Assembly: GCA_937951975.1 (NCBI GenBank)
Contig: CALGAJ010000299.1
Location: 1-5,147, forward strand
DNA: 5,147 bases
Direction: 5' to 3'
Source: an uncultured Desulfotignum sp.
GTDB taxonomy: Bacteria > Desulfobacterota > Desulfobacteria > Desulfobacterales > Desulfobacteraceae
Shown here: positions 1 to 5,147 of the stretch, piece after piece
Numbering within the stretch: position 1 is the first letter of the stretch
Layout of the letters: every line of letters begins with the position of its first letter
Made by a program: the position numbers and the translations under genes
Notes under the pieces: generated by a model
What the model saw: the letters and a program-made list of their open reading frames with translations, nothing else
The model's database searches: none
What the model was told of the DNA's origin: nothing

Positions 1-367
1 CATAGGAGGGCACCACAATCCCCTGGTTCAGGCCGTGGGAGGAACAGGAGAGCTTTTCCAGCCGGTTTTTGTAACGGGTCCAGTAGTCCCAGGCCACAAA
101 ATTCATCTGCGACATCAGGATATCCACATCTCCCTTGGCCAAGGTGGCATAGGCGATGCCCCATTCAAAAAATTCCACCACTTCGATGTCATACCCATGA
201 AATTTTTCCATGGTTTTTTTGGTGACCAGGCTGGGACAGACCAGGTCATTCCATTGAAGTATCCCCATTTTGATGGTTTTTTTCTCAGCAGCACCGGCAA
301 GGGTGGTGCCGAATGCCATGATAAGGATACAGGCCGTTACAATCAGTTTGGACAGGTTGTTCTTCAT
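1..367 (-). CDS. Periplasmic substrate-binding protein of a glycine betaine/proline-type ABC importer (OpuAC-like), C-terminus cut off by the window edge
   Basis: Binds a small osmolyte-like solute in the periplasm and delivers it to the membrane importer. Only the first 122 residues are present; the frame is open to base 2 and the gene runs off the left edge. Residues 1-26 look like a Sec signal peptide: MKNNLSK, a hydrophobic core LIVTACILIMAFG, then a likely cut after AGA. The mature part begins KKTIKMGILQWND and contains YATLAKGDVDILMSQ (about 73-87), NFVAWDYW (89-96) and GLNQGIVVPSY at the edge, a pattern typical of OpuAC-family proteins. Several Trp and Tyr residues (W39, W69, W93, Y94, W96) could supply the aromatic cage used for quaternary ammonium groups, although which ones face the ligand is inference. 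The start at 367 is set by GGAGG at 372-376, four bases upstream. It lies 85 bases after the ATPase gene and is probably co-transcribed. The exact ligand cannot be read from this fragment. Confidence 0.88.
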   Translation of the reverse strand, partial: MKNNLSKLIVTACILIMAFGTTLAGAAEKKTIKMGILQWNDLVCPSLVTKKTMEKFHGYDIEVVEFFEWGIAYATLAKGDVDILMSQMNFVAWDYWTRYKNRLEKLSCSSHGLNQGIVVPSY

Positions 368-410
368 GGTTCCTCCAGATATTTTTCTGCTGGTTTATGT
401 TTTTTTCCGG

Positions 411-433
411 TGTGCATTGCACCCGAAACGGGT
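411..433 (-). other. Small stem-loops in the ATPase/binding-protein gap
   Basis: The 85-base gap on the transcript holds ACCCG-TTT-CGGGT (433-421), a perfect 5-bp stem with a 3-base loop. A second short stem, GTGC-AAT-GCAC, overlaps it on the left. There is no T-run after them on the transcribed strand, so they do not form a standard intrinsic terminator. Such hairpins can mark an RNA processing or stabilising point before a highly expressed binding-protein gene, but this is inference. I see no convincing promoter in the gap. Confidence 0.25.
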
Positions 434-452
434 TAACGGTTTTTGTCAGCTG

Positions 453-1574
453 TTAAACAGTCACCTTGGTCGTCTGAGTTGAAATGGCGGCAGGCGTCTG
501 CCCGTTCATTCGTTCGGGCGGCTTGCCCTGGATGCCCCGCAGCAGGCTGCGGCGTGTCACAACACCGGCAATCTTGCCGTTGCTGGCGACTGCCACCCGG
601 TTGACGTCCACCTCGGTCATGATTTCCACCAGAACGTCCAGATCGTCGGTTTCCGCTACCGTCGGGAGACGGGACAGTTCCTGGTCCGGATACCGGGCGG
701 TAAATTCCGCTGCCGGATACATCACCGACCGGGCGGTCACCAGGTGCAGGCGGGAGATGCCGGCCACAAAATCCGCCACATAATCGTCTGCCGGGTTCGT
801 GACGATCTCTTCCGGGGTCCCGGTCTGCACCAGGACCCCGTCTTTCATGATGGCGATATGATCCCCGATGCGGATGGCTTCATCCAGGTCGTGGGTGATG
901 AACAGGGTGGATTTTTTCAGCTTGGAGGACAGTTCCAGGAACTGGTCCTGGAGCTGCCGCCGAATCAACGGATCCAGAGCGGAGAACGGTTCGTCCATGA
1001 GCAGGATATCCGGATCCGAGGCCAGTGCCCGGGCCAGTCCCACCCGCTGCTGCATGCCGCCGGACAGGTTTCCGGGGTACTGATCCCCCCATTTTGACAA
1101 ATGGACCAGTTCCAGGGCATGATCGGCTTTTTCCCGGCGTTTTTCTTTGGATACTTTCCTCAGTTCCAGACCGAATGCCACATTGTCCCGGACATTGCGG
1201 TGGGGCAGCAGGGCCATGTTCTGGAACACCATTCCGATTTTTTCAGACCGCAGTTTGCGCATCTGTGGTTCATTCAATTGGTTGATGTCGATGCCGTTCA
1301 CCCGGATCGTGCCGTCAGTGGGGTCAATAAGCCGGTTGATATGGCGCATCAACGTGGATTTACCGCTGCCGGACAACCCCATGATACAGAAAATCTCACC
1401 GGGCTGAACACAAAAGGAAGCGTCCTGGACCCCGATGACACACCCATAGGTTTCCAGACATTTTTCCTTGTTCAGGCCCCGCTCCAGAATGGCCTGGTAG
1501 GCCAGCTTTTCTTTTTTGCCGTAAATCTTCCACACATGGTCGCATTCAATGGCCGGCACGGTCTGTGTTGTCAT
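453..1574 (-). CDS. ATP-binding subunit of a glycine betaine/proline-type ABC importer (ProV/OpuAA family) with a C-terminal CBS region
   Basis: Cytoplasmic ATPase that powers uptake through a ProW-like permease. The protein has 373 residues. The N-terminus has the ProV/OpuAA hallmark segment before the nucleotide fold: VWKIYG, then a helical stretch ending LNKEKCLETYG, at about 14-44. Walker A is GLSGSGKST (66-74), the Q-loop is Q118 in MVFQNMALLPH, the ABC signature is LSGGMQQR (170-177), Walker B is ILLMDEP (190-196), the D-loop is SALD (198-201) and the H-loop is H228 in FITHDLDEA. All catalytic residues are intact. Residues about 275-350 look like a CBS region, with one clear half (LVEIMTEVDVNRVAVASNGKIAGVVTRRSLL) and a weak first half; in OpuA this region senses ionic strength. 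E. coli ProV is about 400 residues, so this one is slightly short. The start is supported by AAGGAG at 1581-1586, six bases upstream. It follows the activase by 29 bases. Family assignment is firm; the transported compound is not known. Confidence 0.95.
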   Translation of the reverse strand: MTTQTVPAIECDHVWKIYGKKEKLAYQAILERGLNKEKCLETYGCVIGVQDASFCVQPGEIFCIMGLSGSGKSTLMRHINRLIDPTDGTIRVNGIDINQLNEPQMRKLRSEKIGMVFQNMALLPHRNVRDNVAFGLELRKVSKEKRREKADHALELVHLSKWGDQYPGNLSGGMQQRVGLARALASDPDILLMDEPFSALDPLIRRQLQDQFLELSSKLKKSTLFITHDLDEAIRIGDHIAIMKDGVLVQTGTPEEIVTNPADDYVADFVAGISRLHLVTARSVMYPAAEFTARYPDQELSRLPTVAETDDLDVLVEIMTEVDVNRVAVASNGKIAGVVTRRSLLRGIQGKPPERMNGQTPAAISTQTTKVTV

Positions 1575-1603
1575 GATTGTCTCCTTCTGATGGTATAACG
1601 TGT

Positions 1604-2524
1604 TTATCCGCCCACCTTTGCCTGCAATCCCATCTGTTCCAGGAGGGCCCGGCAGTGTGCCATGGACGTTTCATCCGGGGTTTGGGTATGTTTTAGGGCA
1701 TAAGGAACCGACAGTCTTCGGTAGGTTTCGATTCCCAGGCGGTGGTAGGGCAGTACCTGGATTTCCTTCAGGGTTGAAAGGGTTTTGCATAAACTGCCCA
1801 GCGCCCGGATATTGTCATCCGTGTCATTGCACCCGGGGATCACGGGCATCCGGATTACCAGGGACAGGGCATGGCCGGCACCATCCACCCTGGCCAGGTT
1901 GTCCAGTATCCGGTCATTGCCGGTACTGGTGAGCTGCCGGTGGACGGTGGTGTCCAGGTGTTTGATATCAAAAAACAGGGTATCGATAAACGGCAGAACC
2001 GCCGCAAAATTTTCCCATGGCACATGACCGCAGGTTTCAACTGCCGTGTTGATGCCATGGGCCAGGCATTTTTCCAGCAGTTCGGCACAAAACTGCGGCT
2101 GCAGCAACGGTTCTCCGCCTGACAGGGTCACCCCGCCGCCGGAATGGAAGTAGAAAAGCGAGTCTTTTTCCACTTCCCTGAAAATGTCGTCGGTGTCTGC
2201 GGTGTATCCCCATGCCTGGCGTGCTTTTTGCGGACAGACGTCCACGCAGGTCCTGCAATCGGTACACAGGGATTTGTCAACAATGAACTGTTCCGTCTTC
2301 ATGTTCCAGGCCAGGGCCTTTTCCGGGCAGGCTTCCACACAGGAAAAACATCCCGTACATTTGCTGCGGTCCACACCGAAATCCGTGCCGGACCGCTGGG
2401 ATTCCGGGGTGGAACACCACTGGCAGGCCAGGGGACAGCCTTTGAGAAATACCACGGTCCGCAGACCGTCCCCGTCAAAGCTGGACAGTTTTTCTATGCG
2501 CAGGATGCGGCCGGAAATCGGCAT
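1604..2524 (-). CDS. Glycyl radical enzyme activating protein (radical SAM, with two extra 4Fe-4S clusters)
   Basis: Uses S-adenosylmethionine and a reduced 4Fe-4S cluster to form a 5'-deoxyadenosyl radical, which abstracts a hydrogen from the conserved glycine of its partner GRE. The partner is almost certainly the gene immediately upstream. The protein has 306 residues. The radical-SAM motif is C30-x3-C34-x2-C37 (KGCPLACQWC), with SGGEP at 135-139 for SAM binding. A ferredoxin-like insert holds two full 4-Cys clusters: C56, C59, C62, C66 and C87, C90, C93, C97. Such an insert is normal for activases of CutC-, HypD- and glycerol-dehydratase-type GREs and absent from the short PFL activase. 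FHSGGGVTLSGGEP, VETCGH, DIKHLD and RMPVIPGCND are family landmarks. The start is set by AAGGAGG (2530-2536), five bases upstream; its first A is the last base of the GRE stop codon, so the two genes are tightly coupled. No truncation or missing cysteine is seen. Confidence 0.97.
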   Translation of the reverse strand: MPISGRILRIEKLSSFDGDGLRTVVFLKGCPLACQWCSTPESQRSGTDFGVDRSKCTGCFSCVEACPEKALAWNMKTEQFIVDKSLCTDCRTCVDVCPQKARQAWGYTADTDDIFREVEKDSLFYFHSGGGVTLSGGEPLLQPQFCAELLEKCLAHGINTAVETCGHVPWENFAAVLPFIDTLFFDIKHLDTTVHRQLTSTGNDRILDNLARVDGAGHALSLVIRMPVIPGCNDTDDNIRALGSLCKTLSTLKEIQVLPYHRLGIETYRRLSVPYALKHTQTPDETSMAHCRALLEQMGLQAKVGG

Positions 2525-2535
2525 GAAATCCTCCT

Positions 2536-4941
2536 TCAGCAGCAGCCGGCCGCGGTTCTGTCAGCCGTTATGGTTTCCTGGATGGTCCGGTGGATGATTT
2601 CGTCCTGGACCTCCGGGCACAGCTCCACAAAATAGGCGGTGTATCCGGCCACCCGGATCAAAAGATCCCGGTATTTTTCCGGTTCCTTCTGGGCCTTGAT
2701 CAGCACTTCTTTGTCCACCACGTTGAACTGGGCATGGAACACCCCCAAAGAACAGGCGGTTTTGAGAAGCGACATGAGGTTGACGATGCCCCGCTGCTCT
2801 TTCATCAATTCCGGGGACAGTTTCATGTTCAACAAGGTACCTGACGCGTAAAGATCGTGGGGGATTTTGGCCACGGATTTGAGCACGGCGCCGGCGCCGT
2901 TGACATCGGTGCCGCCGGTGGGGGACAGGCCGTCGGTCAGGGTGGTCCAGGCCCTGCGGCCGGAAGGCAGGGCCCCTACGGTCTTGCCTAAGGGGACATG
3001 GGCCGTCACCGGCAGGATCCCGGACATGAGATTGCCGTATTTGCTGTCCTGGGTATTGGTCTGTACGGCCAGGTAGGTCATCATGTCAGCCGCCACAGAA
3101 TCCGGCCCTTCCAGATCGTTGCCGTATTTTTCCGCAGCCAGGCATCTGGCCCAGACATCGTCATAACTGACAAAATCTGCGGCCAGGGCCTGGATCAGCC
3201 GTTCCATGGACACATCTTTCGTGTCAAACACCAGTTCCTTGACTGCGGAAATACTGTTGATAAAATCCGCCACCCCGTCATAGATGATGCCGTTGCCGCA
3301 ATCGTATTTGGTACCGCCGTGGGTATAGTCCGTGGCCGTGTCAATGCAGTTGCGGAAACTCAGGGAAATAAAGGGCACGGGCCGGTCATCCCAGATCTCG
3401 TCCAGGATATTGTTGGCCTGGACCACTTTTTTGATGATGTGGTCGATCTGCTGTTTGACGGCGGCGGCAAATTCGTCATAGGTCTTGAACTGTGTGGGAT
3501 CGCCGGTGTCGATGCCCAGCATTTTCCCGCTTTTCCGGTGAACACCCCGGAACAGCACAAATTCCACCAAAGAGGCCAGGTTCACGTCCGCACTCACATA
3601 TCCCCTGATCTTGCCGGCCAGGTTGGTTTCCACGCATCCGCAGGGGTTCCAGTCGTAGGCCTCGTGCAGGGGTACCCCTTTGTTCTGGACCATGCGGATG
3701 CCGACTTCGTCGTTGTGAAAGGCCGGAAACCCGTTGCCGGTATTGATGCATTCTGCACATTTTCTCAGGAACGTATCCGGGTTTTTGGACAGGTTGTAGC
3801 GCACGGACAGGGAGGGCTGGTAGAGCATGGTGTCCATGGAAGCCTGGATCACCATGTAGGACAGATCGTTTACCGCATCCTGGCCGTTGGCGTCGATGCC
3901 GCCGGCACACACGTTCTGGAACATGGTATATCCGTTGGCGTATTCCGCTGTGGTTTCATCCTGGAACAGGCAGGGTTCGGCCAGTTTGATCCAGGTGCAG
4001 TCCAGCAGCTCCTGGGCTTTTTCAGGGGTGATGCGGCCGGCGGCAAGGTCTGCTTTGTAATAGGGATACAGGTACTGGTCGATCCGCCCGAGGTTGTAGG
4101 AGGCGGCGTTCTGCTCCATGAAAATACTGGAATGGTAGAGATAGACAAACTGGAGGGCCTCGTGAAAGGTGGTTGCCGGTTGGGCCGGAATTCGTGAAAA
4201 CACCTTGGCGATCTCCAGCAGTTCCTGTTTCCGGGTATCGTCGGTTTCCGTTTCCGCCATTTCAAGGGCTTTCTCCCGGTACCGTTGCCCCAGGATAACC
4301 ATGCCTTCAGCAGCGGTTTTCATGGCATCCAGATAAGCGATTCTCGGATAGTGATTGGGCTTTGCCAGGTCGTATTCCGCTTTTTTCTTTTCAATATAGG
4401 CGATGATACCGTTCATGCCTTCGGCCAGCAGTTCTTTATAGTCCGGGGTCAATTCTCCCGGTCCCCGCACCGCTTTCCGGTCAATGTAGATGACGGCGTT
4501 TTCCTTGAGATCCACGATATCCTTCGGGGCCTGGGCCTCCCATTTTTCAAAATTGGACCGGCCCAGCCAGTAAGGTTTGATGACCTGGCGGAACCGCTTT
4601 TTGTCTTCTTCGCTGATGTAAAAAGGATCGTACGGCCGGATGGATATGGTATCCAGCTCCTTGTCCAGCACGGACCAGCACACATCCGCACACAATACGC
4701 CGCCCCGGGCGATTTTTCCGGAACAGCCGACGATGAGTTCATGGTCCCAGATGGTGATGGTTTTTTTGGCACACACATCCTTGAAGGCTCTGGCTTTCCG
4801 CATTTCTCTGGGCAGGGCTTCGGTCTGCCGGAAGCTTTCGGTTAAAATCAGAGCGTTTTCAATGTCCATGGTGGGGGTGGCATTGACCACCCGGTCCCGC
4901 AGTTTCCGTATTCTTTTCATATAATTGGTATCGCTCTTCAT
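2536..4941 (-). CDS. Glycyl radical enzyme of the GCVE eliminase class (dehydratase/C-N or C-S lyase type), substrate unknown
   Basis: Cytoplasmic radical enzyme of 801 residues, close to the usual GRE length. The PFL-like domain spans about residues 8-650 and the glycyl radical domain about 680-790. The catalytic thiyl Cys is C436 and the general base E438, in WNPCGCVETNLAGK (431-444). The radical glycine is G766 in RVAGYTAYFVELCPEVQDEII. Cys-x-Glu marks radical eliminases (choline TMA-lyase, hydroxyproline dehydratase, isethionate sulfite-lyase, glycerol/propanediol dehydratase) and argues against pyruvate formate-lyase, which has adjacent cysteines, and against benzylsuccinate synthase or hydroxyphenylacetate decarboxylase types. 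Oddities are an extra Cys two residues before the catalytic one (C434), Glu at 163 in RGPGELTPDY where relatives I recall have His, and a short C-terminal tail ending GCC. The start is set by AAGGAG (4947-4952), five bases upstream; the internal Met8 has no comparable site. The neighbouring betaine-type importer suggests a zwitterionic or quaternary-ammonium substrate, by inference only. Class is sure, reaction is not. Confidence 0.93.
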   Translation of the reverse strand: MKSDTNYMKRIRKLRDRVVNATPTMDIENALILTESFRQTEALPREMRKARAFKDVCAKKTITIWDHELIVGCSGKIARGGVLCADVCWSVLDKELDTISIRPYDPFYISEEDKKRFRQVIKPYWLGRSNFEKWEAQAPKDIVDLKENAVIYIDRKAVRGPGELTPDYKELLAEGMNGIIAYIEKKKAEYDLAKPNHYPRIAYLDAMKTAAEGMVILGQRYREKALEMAETETDDTRKQELLEIAKVFSRIPAQPATTFHEALQFVYLYHSSIFMEQNAASYNLGRIDQYLYPYYKADLAAGRITPEKAQELLDCTWIKLAEPCLFQDETTAEYANGYTMFQNVCAGGIDANGQDAVNDLSYMVIQASMDTMLYQPSLSVRYNLSKNPDTFLRKCAECINTGNGFPAFHNDEVGIRMVQNKGVPLHEAYDWNPCGCVETNLAGKIRGYVSADVNLASLVEFVLFRGVHRKSGKMLGIDTGDPTQFKTYDEFAAAVKQQIDHIIKKVVQANNILDEIWDDRPVPFISLSFRNCIDTATDYTHGGTKYDCGNGIIYDGVADFINSISAVKELVFDTKDVSMERLIQALAADFVSYDDVWARCLAAEKYGNDLEGPDSVAADMMTYLAVQTNTQDSKYGNLMSGILPVTAHVPLGKTVGALPSGRRAWTTLTDGLSPTGGTDVNGAGAVLKSVAKIPHDLYASGTLLNMKLSPELMKEQRGIVNLMSLLKTACSLGVFHAQFNVVDKEVLIKAQKEPEKYRDLLIRVAGYTAYFVELCPEVQDEIIHRTIQETITADRTAAGCC

Positions 4942-4979
4942 GGTGTCTCCTTATCATGTCATGGCGGGTGACGTCTGGG

Positions 4980-4993
4980 GCGAAAAAAATCGC
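4980..4993 (-). promoter_or_regulatory. Small T-loop inverted repeat in the GRE leader
   Basis: On the transcribed strand the bases read GCGA, six T, TCGC, a perfect 4-bp inverted repeat with a T6 loop. It lies about 40 bases before the GRE start, inside the predicted 5' leader. It could be a weak hairpin or a protein site. The stem is too short for a terminator, and no role can be assigned. Confidence 0.2.
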
Positions 4994-5013
4994 GCTTGGG
5001 TTTCCGCTGGGTT

Positions 5014-5072
5014 ATCGTTTCATTGACAGTTATCTCAAGGAGTGTGCCAGAAACGAAATGATCGGAAACGAT
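5014..5072. repeat. Three copies of a GAAACGA motif around the promoter-like element
   Basis: On the plus strand ATCGTTTC occurs at 5014-5021 and its exact reverse complement GAAACGAT at 5065-5072, giving a perfect 8-bp inverted pair with centres 51 bases apart. A third copy, GAAACGAA, lies at 5050-5057 in the same orientation as the second, 15 bases from it. The sigma-54-like element falls between the outer copies. Repeats of this kind near a promoter suggest binding sites for a regulator, which is inference. Eight-base matches in 60 bases are unlikely to be chance, but this is not a statistical test. Confidence 0.45.
5034..5049 (-). promoter_or_regulatory. Sigma-54-like -24/-12 promoter for the GRE operon
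   Basis: The minus strand reads TGGCAC, five bases (ACTCC), then TTGAG. The sigma-54 consensus is TGGCAC-N5-TTGCW. The -24 half is a perfect match and the 10-base spacing from the GG is exact, but the -12 dinucleotide is GA instead of GC. If used, transcription would start near 5023, giving a leader of about 80 bases. Sigma-54 promoters driven by enhancer-binding proteins are common for substrate-induced catabolic operons in sulfate reducers. I see no better sigma-70 promoter in this orientation. The mismatch at -12 keeps confidence moderate. Confidence 0.5.
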
Positions 5073-5092
5073 GCGAAAAATAATTGAATAAG

Positions 5093-5110
5093 TATCTGAT
5101 ATATTTGATA
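5093..5110. promoter_or_regulatory. AT-rich imperfect palindrome, possible upstream activator site
   Basis: The 18 bases TATCTGATATATTTGATA are an imperfect palindrome centred on ATATAT, with TATC at one end and GATA at the other. The centre lies about 78 bases upstream of the transcription start predicted from the sigma-54-like element, a distance usual for an enhancer-binding protein. The surrounding stretch 5078-5128 is strongly AT-rich, and AT-rich DNA easily forms such patterns by chance, so the call is weak. No gene is recognisable between 4942 and the right edge. Confidence 0.25.
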
Positions 5111-5147
5111 GAATATAAAAATAAAAACAGATCTTCGATCAGGATGG

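Noticed and set aside
1101..1598. Plus-strand open frame of 165 codons opposite the ATPase gene
   Set aside because: It is antisense to the Walker A and signature regions of a clear ABC ATPase and has no recognisable protein features.
2998..4197. Long open frame (399 codons) on the plus strand opposite the GRE
   Set aside because: It lies fully antisense to a GRE with intact motifs, has no family resemblance and no clear ribosome binding site; it results from codon bias of the real gene.
2536..4941. Naming the GRE as choline TMA-lyase, isethionate lyase or hydroxyproline dehydratase
   Set aside because: The class motifs fit all of them, but the flanking active-site residues do not match what I remember of any one, and no pathway partner in the window decides it.
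4942..5030. Riboswitch in the GRE leader
   Set aside because: The predicted leader is only about 80 bases and shows no recognisable conserved core or terminator hairpin.
5084..5114. Sigma-70-like promoter on the plus strand (TTGAAT ... TAGAAT)
   Set aside because: The spacer is 19 bases, the region is AT-rich, and no plus-strand gene is visible before the window ends.
5130..5140. GATC-TTC-GATC inverted repeat at the right edge
   Set aside because: It is very short, has no partner elements and lies at the window edge; probably chance.

Overview
The window carries one compact operon-like block on the minus strand. It reads from a promoter-like region at the right end (about 5147-4942) towards the left edge. 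The genes, in transcription order, are a glycyl radical enzyme (GRE) of the eliminase type (4941-2536), its radical-SAM activating enzyme (2524-1604), the ATPase of a glycine-betaine/proline-type (ProV/OpuAA) ABC importer (1574-453), and the start of a matching periplasmic binding protein (367 to the edge). No permease lies between the ATPase and the binding protein, so it presumably lies beyond the left edge. Gaps are 11, 29 and 85 bases, and every start has a good Shine-Dalgarno sequence. I see no RNA genes, mobile elements, CRISPR arrays or microcompartment genes.

The GRE is oxygen sensitive by nature, and its activase is the 4Fe-4S-rich anaerobic type, so the organism is a strict or facultative anaerobe. 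The Gram-negative style signal peptide, the moderately GC-rich codon use and a sigma-54-like promoter fit a sulfate-reducing Desulfobacterota (Desulfobacteraceae-like), but this is inference, not proof.

A consistent reading is that the ABC importer takes up a small zwitterionic or quaternary-ammonium compound, and the GRE, once activated by its partner, cleaves or dehydrates it in the cytoplasm. The GRE has the Cys-x-Glu eliminase motif (GCVE) and the C-terminal glycyl radical loop, so it belongs with choline lyase, hydroxyproline dehydratase, isethionate lyase and related enzymes. Its active-site context (CGCVETN, and Glu where relatives I remember have His) does not let me assign it to a named one. 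Coupling of such an enzyme to a betaine-type importer is the most interesting point in the window.

The 206 bases upstream of the GRE hold a sigma-54-like -24/-12 element, three copies of a GAAACGA motif around it, an AT-rich imperfect palindrome at about the distance expected of an activator site, and a small T-loop hairpin in the predicted leader.
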